A stretch of DNA of 64,000 nucleotides from Callipepla californica brunnescens (Eukaryota; Chordata; Aves; Galliformes; Odontophoridae): NCBI GenBank assembly GCA_023055505.1, contig JALIRH010000147.1, positions 62,001 to 126,000 on the forward strand, given 5' to 3'. The notes beneath the pieces are model-generated. The model saw only the letters and a program-made list of their open reading frames with translations, was not told where the DNA came from and did no database searches. Position 1 is the first letter of the stretch. Each line of letters opens with the position of its first letter. Shown here in pieces: positions 1 through 13,040 of this stretch. The translations under genes were made by a program, and so were the position numbers.

Positions 1-640
1 TCCTTTTCCATCAGGCAACTTTACAGCCACACCTCCCCAAGCCTGTAGGATTGCCTGGGGTTGTTGTGTCAAAAATGCAAAACCTGACGCTTGGCCCTAT
101 TGAAACTCATACAGTTAACCTTGGTCCATCAATCCAGTCTATCCAGGTCCCTCCCTTTTCCCCTCAGGCAGATCATCAGTCCCTCCCAATTTGGTGTCAT
201 CTGCAATCTTACTGAGTGTGCACTGAATCCCCTCATTGTTGATAAAGATGTTAAATAGAAGCTGCCCCAATACTGAGCCATGGGAGACCGCCAACTGGAT
301 TTAACTCCATTGACCACAAATGTTTGGGCCCGGCCATCCAGTCAGTGTTTCACCCACCATCCAAACCATGGGCAGCCAGCTGCTCCATGAGAATGTTGTG
401 GGGTCAATGTCAAAGGCTTTACAGATGTCCTGGTAGACCACATCATCAGCCTTACCTTCATCCACTAAGCTGGTCACCTTGTCATAGAATGAAATCAGGT
501 TTGTCAGACAGGATCTACTATTTGTAAACCCATGCTGCCTGGGCCTGATCCCCTGGTTGACCTTTAACTGGTCCATGATGGCACCTGAGATTATCCATTC
601 CATGACTGGACCTACAATGCTGTAACTGTGAACAGAATTC
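1..640 (-). mobile_element. CR1 LINE fragment (RT C-terminal part)
   Basis: On the minus strand the DNA encodes part of the CR1 non-LTR reverse transcriptase. A piece with GFTNSRSCLTNL and QDICKAFD, near 420-540, is typical of the CR1 RT domain. The frame is broken, so this is a dead copy. The element enters from outside the window on the left and fades near 640. Confidence 0.85.
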
Positions 641-2379
641 ATCTCACTATGGTTGCTTAATGGAGAATTACTGAGTGAAAGCCAGTTATAACTTTTCTTT
701 CTGGTGCTTCTGTGTTAGAAGTATTTTTAAGTGAATTTGCTGCTATTTCTTCTCTTGGAATCTGGACCTATGCCAGAAGTTCATAGAGATATAATTAAGG
801 TCTTCACATGCCAATGAATGAATGAAAAACTCGTGAAACCTTATCAAGTAGTGTTTAGGGACTAAGTTTTAAAGAATGTCCTGCCAGAAAGATAGGGAAG
901 GATTCAAGATCTGGAAGTGGCAAATGCCTTTGGGATATTTTAAGAGAACTAGCCAGCTGCTTGGGAAACAGAAGGCATACCATCATATTCATTAGCTCTT
1001 ATTCCTGAAGAGAGGTTGAATTTAGGACAAATTTAAAGTGAGGGGCAAAGTAGCAAGAGCTTATCACATTCCTCAAAATATAAGCTTGCAGAAAAGCTCA
1101 GCTGTCATGCCACATTAAACAAGTTTCTATTATATGTAGAAAACAGAAAATATCAAGCCATTACATGTACTAACAATTTCTGCTGTACAAGAACAGACTA
1201 TCAAAATACACTTATGTTACATCAGGTTTTATACACACTATAATCTGTGTTATCATACTTTATGACTGTAAAAATTCATTTAACCATTTACTTTACAGCA
1301 CATCACTTTTAAAAAATTTGATTAAAGCATAGCTTAGAAGGTAGAGACACACTGCTATTTTTATTTTTTTTTTTTTTGTAATGAAAACAGTAATTACTCT
1401 GAGTTCTTTTCATTAGATTTCTTCAGTTATTAGGATATGATCGGGAGGTGGCAGAGTTAAACTTGATGAAGAATTAGTATTTTATATGATTTGATAACTA
1501 GTGATTGAAACAGACACTCTCAGTAGAGTTCACTGTAGGAAAAATTGTACAGATAAGTAAACCATCTGCAAGTTTAAATTTTGTGCTGAAAAAATACTGC
1601 AAGTCATCAACTTTTTTATAGGCAGCTGCCCACTTATAAATAGAATAGAACAATACAATAACTAAAATTAGTTAGTGAGATTGTTTAACGAATTAACTAA
1701 TGTTATACCCATTGGCAGGAAGTTAGAAGGTACCTACAAAGATCAACAAGTCCAACATCCTTCCTCAAAGCAGGAAGGATCAAGTAGAACAGCAGCATCC
1801 GGTTGGGTTCTGATTATCTCCAGTAGTGGAGACTCTACAATCTCACTGGACAAAATATTCTTGTATTTCATTGCTTTAACAGTAATATATGTATATTTTT
1901 AATCATGTTTTAGTGAAATTTCCTGCTTGTATGCATAGCTTTCTGTCTTTGCTTTGAGTACCACTCTAAAGAGCTGGACTCCCTGTTCTCACTCTCAGCT
2001 ATCATGTTTTTATGCTGTTCAACTTTCTCTAAGTCCTTTCTTTCCTGGGCTAAACAATCTCATCTTTCACAACCTCTCCTTCATAGTTTTTTGTGGCCCT
2101 TCATTTACTCTCTTCTGTATATGCTTATCTTTCTTGTGCTGGAGAGCATTTACCTTGACCCAGTACAACAGATATCACTGGGGGATGATACCACTGGGGA
2201 GTGTACCACTGAAGCTCTACAAAGAGAGCAGACTCGACCACTTTGGACTGATAATTGGGAAAATGTTGTTGCTGTCAAACTGACAGCACAATCTCTGATG
2301 ACCCATCACTACTGAAGATCAACATCTGAACCATGAGCAACTGCTGGAATCCCAGTGGTGGCTATCTCTCCCTTGCTTT
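641..2379. other. AT-rich spacer, no gene recognised
   Basis: No coding signal, RNA gene or clear repeat was recognised, apart from a T-run near 1367-1378. Short ORFs here look like chance. Confidence 0.5.
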
Positions 2380-2570
2380 CTACAAAGTCTCCTTAATTTT
2401 ATTTCCTAACTCTTTTCTGTCTCCCATCTTCCCTCACAGATCTCCCTAAGCAACTAGAATTTGTAATAAATTGGTTGGGATAACATTTGACGCATTGTGT
2501 CTTAATCTTGCTGTCAAGTATACATATATCAAAATAACCTCCTCTCCCTTCTATAAATTGGAGTTTGACA
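2380..2570 (+). mobile_element. LTR 3' fragment, family A
   Basis: This resembles the 3' end of the better copies at 4320-5239 and 34535-35457: a C/T-rich stretch, an AATAAA signal followed by TTGGTTGGG, then a TATACA segment and a final TTTGACA. It abuts the CR1 that starts at about 2575. The 5' boundary of this LTR could not be set. Confidence 0.55.
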
Positions 2571-3210
2571 GGCCTGCAGGGATGCAATGAAGAAGGCTAA
2601 GGTTTTCATGGAATTAAACCTTGCAAAGGAGGTAAAGGATAACCAGAAAGGCTTTTTGTTGTTGTTGTTATTGTTTTGTTTTGTTTTTTAAGTAGGTTAA
2701 CAGTAAAAGGAAGACTAGGGAAAATGTGGGTCCCCTACTGAATGAGGTGTGTGCCCTGGTAACTGAGGAAGCAGAGAAGGTGAAGATTCTGAATGGTTTC
2801 ATTGCTTCAGTCTTCAATGTTAAGACTAGCCAGCAGGAATCCCAGACCATGGAGCTAAGAGAGAGAGACTGAGGAAAGGAATATTTCCTGTAGTTTGAGA
2901 ATAATCGAATAATCTGCTCAGAGAGTGTCTAGCTAAAATCAATATACACAATTCCATGGGTTGCAATGGGAAGCACCCTTGTATGCTAAGGGACCTGGTA
3001 AAGGTTATTGCTGTACTATCCTCTACCATGTTTGGAAGGTCCTGGAAAACAGAAGAGGCTCTTGAAGACTGGATGATAGCCAGAGTCACTCCAATCTTCA
3101 GAAAGATCAAGAAGGAGGATCTGGGAAACTCAAACCAGTCAGCCTCACTTCTGTCCATGGAAAGATGGTAGAACAATTTGTCCTAGATACCCTGTCCAAG
3201 AAATTGGAAT

Positions 3211-3835
3211 AATCATAGAATCATAGAATGGAGTGGATAGGAAGGAACCCCAAGGATCATCAAATTTCAACACCCCTGCCACAGGCAAGGCCACCAATCT
3301 CCAGATCTGATACTAGACCAGGTTGCCCAGGGCTCCATCCAACCTGGTCTTGAACAGCTCCAGGGATGGGGCATCCACTGTCTCTTTGTGTAGCCTGTTG
3401 CAGCACCTCACTGCTGTCCCTGTGAAGAACATCCCCCTGGCATCTAATCTAAACCTTCTCTCTTTGAGCTTAAAACCATTCCCCTTTGTCCTATCACTAT
3501 CTACCTGAGCAAAAAAAGTTGATTCCTTCCTGTTTATAAACCCTTTTTAAATACTAGAAGGCTGCAATGGGGTTTCCTCACTGCCTTCTTTTCTCCAGGT
3601 TGAACAAGCTGAGCTCCCACAGCCTGTCTTCAGATCATCTTCATGGCCCTCCTCTGGACCTTCTCCAACAGTTCCACATCTTTCCTGTACTGGGGGCCCC
3701 AGACCTGAATGCAGTACTCCAGATAGGACTTCATGAGGGCAAAGTAGAGAAGGTCCCTGACCCTGCTGTCCACCCCTCTTCTCACAGAGCCCAGGATGCC
3801 ACCAGCCTTCCAAACTGCAAGCACACATGTTCAGC
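3211..3835 (-). mobile_element. CR1 LINE, nested, opposite strand
   Basis: The plus-strand sequence begins with ATCATAGAATCATAGAATGG, the reverse of the CR1 3' end, and continues into standard CR1 3' sequence. On the minus strand it encodes RT-end text such as [18 protein letters not shown]. It interrupts the plus-strand CR1, which resumes after it. Confidence 0.85.
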
Positions 3836-4319
3836 AGGAAGAAAAGAAGGGATTGGTGCTGGGTCCAACTTTATTCTACATCTTCATCAATGACCTGGAT
3901 GAAGGGATTAAGTTAACATGTTTGCTCATGATACAAAGTTGGGAGGATTGGTTGACAAACCAGAAGGCTGCACGACCATTCAGCAAGACCTGGACAGACA
4001 GGAGTGTTGGGAAGGGAGTAACTAGATGAGGTTTAACAAGAGTAAGTGTAGAGTCTTGCACTCGGGGAGGAACCATATGTATCAGCACAGGTTAGGGGAT
4101 GACTGGAGATGAGTTCAGTGAAGAAAGACCTTGGGGTCCTGGTGAACAACAGATTGGCCATGAGACAGCAGTGTGCCCCTGTGGATAAAAAGGCCAATGT
4201 TATCTGTTTAAAGGGAAGTGAGAAGCAAATGGATGAGGCCAGGCTCTCCTTGGTGGTGCGTAGCCATTACAAGGAGTAATGGTCTAAAAGTTGAACACAT
4301 AAAGTTCCATACAAACATG

Positions 4320-5239
4320 TGTAAGAGACCATTGTTTTATACCAAAGTTTGCTGATGAACATGTCTGAACATGTCTAAGCAAGTTCTGGGCAAGGGTTGT
4401 GAAATCCTTTGTCTAAGAGACAAGCAGATGGGGCAATGAAAGAGAGATAAGCTTCAGCTCCGTGTCCACTTAACACTCTTTTGTTTGGTACTCATCTCCG
4501 TGGGGAGATAGCTTGCCTTGAACACTAGCACAGGATTTGTTACATAGGCAAGAGAAATGAAGGATAAAAAGAGGGATCGACTAATATGAGACTGTTAGAG
4601 TTGTTTGTTGGTTGTTGATTGTTGTTGTTGAGTTGAGTTTGGCTGGTGTTCTTCCATTGGAAACCTCATGAGCTGATTCCCTGTCGCTGAACTCCTTCCT
4701 GGGCCTGCTGCCTGAGACATGCTGCTTTCTCCTGGACCTTGCCGCTCCTTCGAGGTGTCCTGCCATCTGAACCCTCATGAGCTGATGACCCCTCGCTGCT
4801 TCTCCAGTGCTGGCTGATGCTGTTCATGTGCTGACCCCATGCCACTTCTCCTGTGCTGACCCGGTGCAGATTCTCCAGACAACTGCTTGCTGCTCAAGGC
4901 TGCCTGTCACTGCTGCTGTTCTCCCCGCTTCTGCCACCCCTGATTTTCTGCCTCGGACCATCGGAGCCGCTTGCATCCGGACCACCCGTAGGATCCTGGC
5001 TGGTGACTTTCCCTGCATTGTACAAATCTTTGCTTCTTTCATATCTTTCCTATCGCTCGCCTTCCCTTCCCCATCACCCTTATTGGTAACAGTGTCTGCC
5101 TTCCCCTTCCCCATGTCCCTGGTCAATATTGGTAATAAACTGGTCAGACCAACATTTGAACCGTTGTTTCTTAATCTCACGCTGGGTATACACATAATCT
5201 TAAGAACCTCGTCTCCCTCCTTTATATAGGAGCGTGTCA
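4320..5239 (+). mobile_element. Solo LTR, family A, with ACATG target duplication
   Basis: The element starts TGTAAGAG and ends GCGTGTCA. Perfect 5-bp direct repeats ACATG flank it (4315-4319 and 5240-5244), and the surrounding CR1 reads through once the insert is removed. At 920 bp it matches in length and 3' sequence the solo LTR at 34535-35457. An AATAAA signal lies near 5144. A lone LTR implies recombination between the two LTRs of a former provirus. Confidence 0.9.
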
Positions 5240-5371
5240 ACATGTGGAAGAACTACTTTATGGTCAGAGTAATGGAGCACAGGAACAGGTGGCAATAGTG
5301 GTTGTGGAGTCTCCTCCTATGGAGATATTCAAGACCTGTCTGGATGCTTTTATGTGTGACCTATTTTGGGG

Positions 5372-5678
5372 TTGCCATAGTTTTATGATTTTTATTATCA
5401 GTATTTTACATCATAGCATTATGTAAGGCACTGGGAGTGAAAATTAATGATCCAGTTCAATGGACTGCTGTATTTCTGAGTACCTGGTTTTCAGAAGAGA
5501 AAAACTAAATACCCCAGAGGACTTTGCATTCCCCTCTTCCACTCAGAGGGAAAGATAAAACTGCACATCACTCCTAAGACTTTCCTCTTCCTGTTGGTCA
5601 TCTCATCAGTGAAGGTCTGTGGGTCCCTTGCTGCATTAGTCATGGAACTGGGACAAATTTGCCCATAAACCACTGACA
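5372..5678 (+). mobile_element. LTR, family B, internally deleted
   Basis: It begins TGCCATAGTTTTATGATTTT and ends CCACTGACA. Its body matches the family B LTRs at 9585-10148, 13873-14395, 23253-23826 and 53689-54227 (reverse orientation for three of them). It is about 307 bp against about 540-575 bp for those three full-length copies, so part of the middle is missing. It lies inside the 3' end of the CR1. Confidence 0.75.
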
Positions 5679-5756
5679 GGAGTACCTGCTGTAGAAGGAG
5701 TAGGACTCAATGATCTCATGAGGTCTCTTCCAGTTCCTGCAATTTTGTGATTCCGT

Positions 5757-6269
5757 TTGAAGATATGAGGATATTTGTTTCTGCCTTTAAACATGAACTT
5801 CCTATTACAATAAATGCCCTAAAATCAAATTTTCTAACTATAACACTTGGAGTTTTTAGGTTGAGTGCTTTTACAGATCAAAATGCATACTTTCTTGTCT
5901 CTATCCTCTAGGCAAAAATTGACTAGCTTGTCCTTCATATATACCTAAACAAGATGAATTCTTTGTTCTCTCTGGTGACATGACCTCAATAAGTTATATT
6001 GATGGAGCCTGTTGGTCAGGAGTCCCTCTGGACCAGAATACAGAAATGTCAATATGCTGTGCATATTGTATTCATATACAATGCATTTTATTTCCTGGAA
6101 ACAAGAAAAGCACTTTCTCCAGTCAGACTGCAAACTAAACTGAAATTACTGCTGATTTTTTTTTTTTTTTCAAGAAATATATTCAAGTAACTACCCACAG
6201 AAGTAGAATATGCCTTTATTTTTTATTTTTTTTATTTATTTTTTTTTAAACAGCACTAGTTGCCCTTGG
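5757..6269. other. Spacer, no gene recognised
   Basis: AT-rich sequence with T-runs at about 6156-6169 and 6219-6248. No coding or RNA gene was recognised. Confidence 0.5.
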
Positions 6270-6810
6270 GAAGCTCATTGTTTGGATAGGTGCACTCTCT
6301 GCTGGGTAAATTACTGGTTGGAGAGCCAGGACCAGAAAGTGGTGGTGAATGGAGTTAAATTCAGCTTGTGATCAGTAATGAGTGTTGTTCTCCAGAGTTC
6401 AGTAGTGGGGTCCCTGTTATTTTTAATATGTTTATTGATAAGTTAGGGGATTGAGTGCACCTTCAGTAAGTCTGTACATAACAAGGTGAGAACAACCTCC
6501 CTGGAGGTAGGATCACCCTTCAGAGGGGTCTGGACTGGCTGGATCACTGGGCTTTAGGCCAGTTGGATGAATTTCATCAAGACCAAGTGTTGGGTCCTGC
6601 TCTTTGGCCACAGTAACCCTAGGCAATGCTGTAGGCTTGGGAAAGAGTGAAATGTTCCTTAACACTCAACTAAACATAAACCAGCAGTGTGCCCTAATAG
6701 CCAAGAAGTCCAATGTTATCCTGATCTGTATCAGAAATATTTTTGCCAGTAGAAGCAGAGAAATTATTGTCCCTCTTTACTCAGATCTGTTAACACTGCA
6801 CCTTGAGTAA

Positions 6811-7190
6811 AATCACAGAGCCCTTAGATTTGGAAGTGACCTTTAAAGATCATCTAGTCCAACTCTACTGCAATGAACAGGGACATGCACAACTAGATCA
6901 GGTTGCCCAGGCCCTAATCCAGTCTTGCCTTTGAAGTCTTAAGGGACAGAGCATCAACCACATCTCTGGGCAACTTATTCCAGTAGATTTGTTGAACTTC
7001 ACTAGGTTCACCTGGGCCCACTGCTCAAGATTGTCTAGGTCCCTCTGGACAGCATTCCATCTGTCTGGTGTGTAAACTGCACCACACTGTTTGGTGTCAA
7101 CTGCAAAATTACTGAGGGTGCAGATGACCCACTGTCAATGTCATTGATGAAGGTACTAAAGAATATTGGTCTCAGCACTATCTCCATCTG
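6811..7190 (-). mobile_element. CR1 LINE fragment, nested
   Basis: The left end (CACAGAGCCC..TTTAAAGATCATCTAGTCCAAC) is the reverse complement of CR1 3' sequence. RT C-terminal text is seen on the minus strand. It splits the plus-strand CR1. Confidence 0.75.
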
Positions 7191-7589
7191 AGTACAGTGT
7201 TCAGTTTTAGGTCCGTCACTACAAGAAAGACATTGAGGCTGCAGTGCATGTCCAGAGAAGGGCAGCAAAGCTGGAGAGGGAGCTGGAGCACACATCTTAT
7301 TAAGAGTGGTAGAGGGAATTGGGATTGTTTAGTCTGGAGAAGGGGAGGCTCAGGGGAAATTTTATTGCTCTCTACAGATACACAAAGGGAGGTGGTGGCA
7401 ACATGGTTGTCGGGCTCATTCAATTCATCTAGCGATAGGACTAGAGGGAATGGCCTCAAATTGCACCAGATTATGTTAGGAAAAAATTCTTCTCTGAAAG
7501 ATTGGTCAAGCTCTGGAGTGGGCTGTCCAGGCAATTGTTTGACTCATCATCCATGGAGTCATTCAAGAAATGGTTAGATGCTGTACTAC

Positions 7590-7985
7590 GGAACATAGAA
7601 CGGCCTGGTTTTAAAAGGACCTTAAAGATCATCTAGTTTGAATTCCACTGCTGTGGACAAGGTTACCAACCACTATAGCAGGCTGCCCAGAGCCAAATCC
7701 CACCTTGCCTTGAATACTTCCAGGGATGGAGCACCTACAGCCTCGCTGGGAAACCTGTCCCAATGCGCCACCACTCTCTGCATGAAAAACTTCCTCCTAA
7801 CATCTAACCTAAATCTCCCCTGTTTTAGTTTAAAACCATTCCCTCTTGTCCTATCACTATCAACCCACGTAAACAATCATTCCCCCCTACTGTTTACTTG
7901 CTCCCTTCAAGTACTGGAAGGCCACAGTGAAGTCTCCTCAGAGCTTTCTCCAAGCTAAACAAACCCAGTTCCCTCAACCTTTTTT
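7590..7985 (-). mobile_element. CR1 LINE fragment, nested
   Basis: Reverse-complement CR1 3' end (AGGACCTTAAAGATCATCTAG and the following part that encodes KLKQGRFRLDVRRKFF on the minus strand). It is the second minus-strand insertion in the plus-strand CR1. Confidence 0.8.
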
Positions 7986-8059
7986 TCTGGTATAATGGGG
8001 AAATACTGGTGCTAGGTAGACAGTTGTACTAGGCAATCTTGATGATTCTATGGTTCCAT

Positions 8060-9080
8060 GACTTCTCTTCTTGTTTACTAAAACTTCAGCGAGAGGGAGA
8101 AAAGAATCAGAAGGGGATAAAGCTAACCATCCTCTGATAAAGAATCTTTTCCTAACACTCAGCATGATCCTATCCTCATGCACCTCTGAGCAATTCCCTT
8201 CGGTCCCTCTGCTGTCACCAGTGAGAGCAAGACTGCTCCCCCCAGCTCGCTTTGTGAGGAAGCTTTAGCCTACTATGAGACCTTCCCTCAGTTTCCTCTT
8301 TGCTGGGCTGAAAAAAGCCTGGGGACCTCAGCTGCCTGTCATAGTCTTCTCCTTCAGACCCTTCACTATCTTTACTGCGTTCCTCTGGATACTCTTTTAT
8401 ACTTTATGTCCTTCTTACATTGTGGTGCCCCAAACTGCACACAGTGCTTGAGTTAAGACAGTAACAGCATAAAGCAGAGTGGAACAGTTCCTTCTGTTGC
8501 CCAGTTAACAGTGCTGGGCCTGATCTATCACAGGGTATGGCTATCCCTTTTGTCTGCCAGCACACACTGATAACTCACAACCAATTTGCTGTCAACCAGA
8601 ACCCCCAGACCCCTTCCTACAGGACTACTATCCATCCGGTGTTCCCCAGTCTTTTTGTAGACTCAGGTACAGAATTCACCACTTGCTCTTTTTGAACTCC
8701 TTGAAGCTACCTGGTGATTGCTTGTTCTTCCAGTTTGCCATCATCTCTATACAAGGCCTCCCTGCCCTCATGGGAGTCAATACCTCTTCCCAATTTAGTC
8801 TCATACACATACTTACTTTGTACATATTCAAAGCCTGTGTGTAGGTTATTTATAAAACATCGAAGAGAATTAGCCCTAAAATGGAGCCCCAAACAACCCT
8901 ATTTGGGATTGTTCACTAGCCTGATGTAATTCCATTTACAACCACCTTTTGAGACTGACCATCAGTTGAATGTTCTCCCATTCTATTATGTTTTTATCTA
9001 GCTGGTATTTGGACTAGGAAGTTACCTTGAGAAACAGCATTAAAAACTTCATCAAAATCCAAAAAGCCTGCATCTACCGT
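8060..9080 (-). mobile_element. Old CR1 LINE fragment
   Basis: Degenerate CR1-like sequence on the minus strand, recognised by segments equivalent to those in the neighbouring copies (for example CCCCAAACTGCACACAGTGCTT and the later CATCAAAATCCAAAAAGCCT). More diverged than the other copies. Confidence 0.6.
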
Positions 9081-9584
9081 CTTCCCTTAGTTGTCTAGAT
9101 GGGTAACATTGCCATCAAAGGAAATTAAGTCTGTTAAACAGAACTTTCCAGTCATGCACCTGTATTAGATGTGATCACTTACACTGCTAGCTTCAAATCT
9201 TCAGAAAACAATAAGCAGTCCATTAACAATGGCACTTTTAAAATTTAGATTAGCATTAGATTAGCAATTTATTAATATCTGTGCACCAACACCTATGGAA
9301 TGGGTTCTCCACCCTGCCCTTAGTGAGCCCTCTCACTTGGGCCCGGCACAGCCACAACTGCTGGGGAGAATGTCAGGTCCTAGGAAAAGCAGCCAGATTG
9401 ACCATACCAGTCTCCGAGAGATGAAAGCAGGGAGAAAAATCACTGATTACACCGGTCACAGCACTGCCTACTGTCATCACCAAATTCTGCAGTAGGCAGA
9501 CCGTTCCAGGAAAGATGGACCTTCTATTCTCAGCAAGCTGCTGCACAGGGCCTTCCCTCTCCTTTTTTTTTTTTTCCCTCTCCT

Positions 9585-10148
9585 TGTCAAAGGTTTGTGG
9601 GCTGGTTCGGCCCAGTTCCATGACAACTGAGGAAGGAGACCCATGGGCCCACACTCCAGACAAGGGGAAGGGGTAAAGGGAAAAGGGAGATGGGCCTAAA
9701 AACAAAACAGCAGCAACGATCTGAGGAGGAAAGCTAATTTACTAGATAAGATACCAGAAAGCAAAATAACACAATTTAATACAATACAATTGGAATTGAA
9801 GCTAATGAATCAAATAAAATGAGCAAGAGAGAGTGTCCGATAAACTGAAGGCCTTACGCTAACGCTGAAGGCGATACGGCAGCGAGCACCCACTGCTGAG
9901 TTGATCCTGAAGGAAAGAGATTGTCCCGTGACCACAGAGAGTTTTTACCTTTTCCCTCTGAGTGGAAAACACGTAAAAATACAAAGCATCGCAAAGTCCT
10001 CTGGGGAATGTAGTTCTTCTTTTCTGAGACAGGTATACGTAGAGTTATCAATGATCCATGGAGCTGGAGTATTAACTCTTTAACTCTTAATGCACTACAT
10101 GATGTTATGATGTGAAATACCAATGCCAAAAATCATAAGACCATGACA
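9585..10148 (-). mobile_element. Solo LTR, family B, with CTCCT target duplication
   Basis: It starts TGTCAAAGG and ends CCATGACA in plus coordinates. Perfect 5-bp repeats CTCCT lie at 9580-9584 and 10149-10153. It matches the 5' LTR of the retrovirus at 53689-54227, whose primer site shows that this orientation is minus. Length is 564 bp. Confidence 0.9.
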
Positions 10149-10153
10149 CTCCT

Positions 10154-12419
10154 GCATCTTAACCTCTGTTTCCTCTGGTAGCAGGTCATCTGCCAACAGT
10201 TGCGAGTCCCAAACACACATCCCTATGTGAGACTGTCTCTCTCAGCATCAGTAGAAACTTCTTCCAGGGTAGGCCTTTTTGTGAGCCAATCTCACAACTC
10301 CTCAAACTTGTGCAGCAACTGGGTGTGGGTGGCCAGCCTCTGTACTAGATAATTTAAGAGGTTGAATAGGCCAGCTGTTCAGAAGGCCAACAACAAGACT
10401 GTGTCTTTAAGCACCCTCTCATATCCTAAGAGGAAGAGTTGAAGGTGTTTATTCTCCAGGCAGCTGCAAGGGGGCTGAAGGAAATCATCCAGCTACAGGG
10501 GCAGTCAGTCTTGTGCCAGGTTACATAGGACTGTAGTCATCAGATGTTCAATCACAACTATCTTCAAGGCTTGGGAAGCAAAACATGCCCACCAGCAGAT
10601 GCATACAGATCCAAAGACAGCTGAGATGGAAGCTGAGGTACAGAGCATTTTGGTGTACCTGACAAACTGCAACTCCTCCCACATGAATTTTTCCAGCTGT
10701 ATTGTGCTGCTGTTGAAGCTGGCATTAGCCCATTTTGTGCTCAGGGAAGAGTTCGACTCATCAAGCTGTACCTGAAGAATTATCTCAATGGAAAAGATGC
10801 TACTGAATATATTCCCACCTATCAGAAACAAATATCAGCTGTGGAAAAAATGATAAATAACAGCTTGAAAGAAAAAAGTCACATATAAAGCAGTATTGTT
10901 TTTTGACACTGATTTGGCTTATAGCCACAAAAGAGAAAAACAACTATTACCAGAGATTTACTAAAGGTGAAAGAACTATACTCCAAGCATACTATATTGG
11001 TAACACCAAGTAGAAAGAAACAAAAATATACATCATGAACTTTGCACATCTTCTAGAGTGCAGCATCTTTTTCCCCCAGATAACTATTTTTGTTTCTCGC
11101 TCCAGAATGGAGTCATGCTCTGTTTCTGCCATCTGGTCCTACAGTAATAACTAGAAATGTTATCTCTGCCTACTGGACATAACTGCAGTGTAATTATCCT
11201 TACCATAGTGAAGATGCTGCTTGAATGGAAGAAAGATTTCCCTCTGTTTAGACAAAGACCAAAAGGGAAAAAGGCTAAGCAATAGACTACATTATAAAGT
11301 ACATACTTTGGACTAGACCTATTAAAAAATAAGCACACACATCCTGAGTTTGCAAGCACGCAGATTTTTAATGTTTGCCCCTGAAATGGGATACAGTAAT
11401 CTCTGGTAGGTGTACTGCCTTCTTGTATGATGTTTAGCAAGAAGTACTACCTCAGAATGAGATTCTAGGAAATGCTATGTTGAACAGAAGCTTGCCTGCA
11501 GCTAGAAAGCAAGAACTGTCACTCCCTATGTCGGCTCATCCTGAGACCAAAGGACACTGACTTCAGTTAATTGTCTTGTCCTTCATGGAAGAAAGTGCCA
11601 TCCTAGATACAGAGTTCATGTTTCTCTTAAGAGTAATGATAGTTTCTGGAGTTTAGTTCACTCACCTCAGATATGAGATTGCTATTTTAAAAGTTTAAAA
11701 TGACATTTTTAACAGTAGCATGTCTTAACAGCCTTGAATGTTTACAATTTAATAGTTATTTCTCTTCTTTTAGCTTTACCATAGGGACAAACAGAAGTTT
11801 CACTGAGGTCAGAAATCAAAGAGAAAGGAAAAGAAGCTGTTTCTTCAGTTACTCAGCTTAGGGGCAGAGATTTCACTCTGAGTCCATTCATTCTTCATGA
11901 CACTAGATAAAATATAAAATACTTCAGTTTCCAAGAACGAAACAGAATATTTCCCTGTTATACATATGGAGAGTAAGTAGTTAGTTTTTTTTCTTACCAG
12001 AAGACTGCAGACACAGTTCTAACAGAAATGATTTTTAATGTGCTTGACCTATCCCTGCCTAAAGTACTGTCTGATAAGAGGTAATTGAAAATTAGAAGCA
12101 AGTGTCAATTGAAAATTAGAAGCAATTGTCAAGACTAGATTGAAACTGGGTCCACCCTATATTTTAGGAATAAACTTCCAATAAGATTAGAAATACTGTT
12201 TCTGAAAGAAGAATTTATCTTTTTTATGAATGCAGTAATTCCTTTAAGGAACAATGTATAAGTATCAGTTAATAGAAACAACATCCTGAATCAGAAATTT
12301 GATCCACAGAAGTTTTAAGATTAAGATGTAGATTTATCCTTCATGTTCTATACTAAGTATTTATTAAAATACTTATTAAATTATCTTTGTGAAGCATACG
12401 TGTAGTTTATTACTTACAG
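10154..12419. other. AT-rich spacer; one unexplained minus-strand ORF
   Basis: No gene was recognised. A 108-codon minus-strand ORF (10505-10831) has a hydrophobic stretch (SVCICWWACFA) and two NSS/NAS-type glycosylation sites. It could be a retroviral env remnant, but nothing around it supports this. Confidence 0.4.
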
Positions 12420-13040
12420 GCAGCTCCATACCATACAGCTTATTGGGTTGAGTAACCCAAGCAAGACAAGAGAATCAGAAAGGTAAAAGGGAGAAAATTC
12501 ATGGGTTTAGATAAAGAGAGCTTGCTAGGTAAGACAAAACTATATACATGAACAAAGCAAAATAAGGAATTTTTATTACTTCCTATCATCAGACAGATGT
12601 TCAGCCACTCCCAAGAAAGTGGGGATCATGCACTTAAGAAAACTAAAGCCATTACTCCTCAAACAGCAACAGGACCAACCCAATGAGAAGGTATAATAAA
12701 CAAAAAAGAAAAAGGAATGCTTATCCATCTCCAAGGAGGCTTGCCCATCCCCATCTGCAGGAGGCTTGCAGGAAAAACTCCACAAAAGAGAGATCCTCAA
12801 TGGTTAACCCTTAAATGACGTCTAAGAGGGGTGGAGCCTGGAATTTCTTTCACCTGTGCTCCCAGTGCTGACCTGGTCTTTCTTTTTTTTTTGGAGGTGC
12901 TCAATCAAGGCTGTGTGTTCAGGCTGTGACTCAGCAAGGGTATCACGTTCTCAGAAATTTAGCAGCCTGTGGAACTGCAGCATCAACTCTTTAACTCCCA
13001 GTGCATTTATTACTGAGCATGACATATATGGTATGAAATG
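12420..13040 (-). mobile_element. Probable LTR, family C (boundaries uncertain)
   Basis: The segment shares a string of features with the clean insertion at 36639-36971: CTCCA-AAAGAGAG-GATC, CCCTTAAATG, GGGGTGGAG, GTGCTCAATCA and a TTCAGGC..TGACTCA block. Its right end resembles family B (TTTAACTCCCAGTGCATT). No target duplication was found. Confidence 0.45.

Larger units (their letters stand above)
2575..5756 (+). mobile_element. CR1 LINE (host copy with three nested insertions)
   Basis: A single CR1 copy in plus orientation can be followed through 2575-3210, 3836-4319, 5240-5371 and 5679-5756. It is interrupted by an opposite-strand CR1 and by two LTRs. RT-like text is visible, for example LFYIFINDLDEGIK near 3870-3910, and the copy ends in the CR1 3' tail (TTTTGTGATTC). 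Stops and frameshifts show it is inactive. The nesting makes it the oldest layer here. Confidence 0.8.
6270..8058 (+). mobile_element. CR1 LINE, interrupted by two minus-strand CR1 copies
   Basis: Plus-strand CR1 text is followed through 6270-6810, 7191-7589 and about 7986-8058, ending in a CR1-type 3' tail (GATGATTCTATGGTTCC). Two minus-strand CR1 pieces sit inside it. The protein frame is heavily broken. Confidence 0.7.

Noticed and set aside
10505..10831. 108-codon minus-strand ORF with a hydrophobic stretch
   Set aside because: No recognisable family, no flanking gene features; noted only in the spacer entry.
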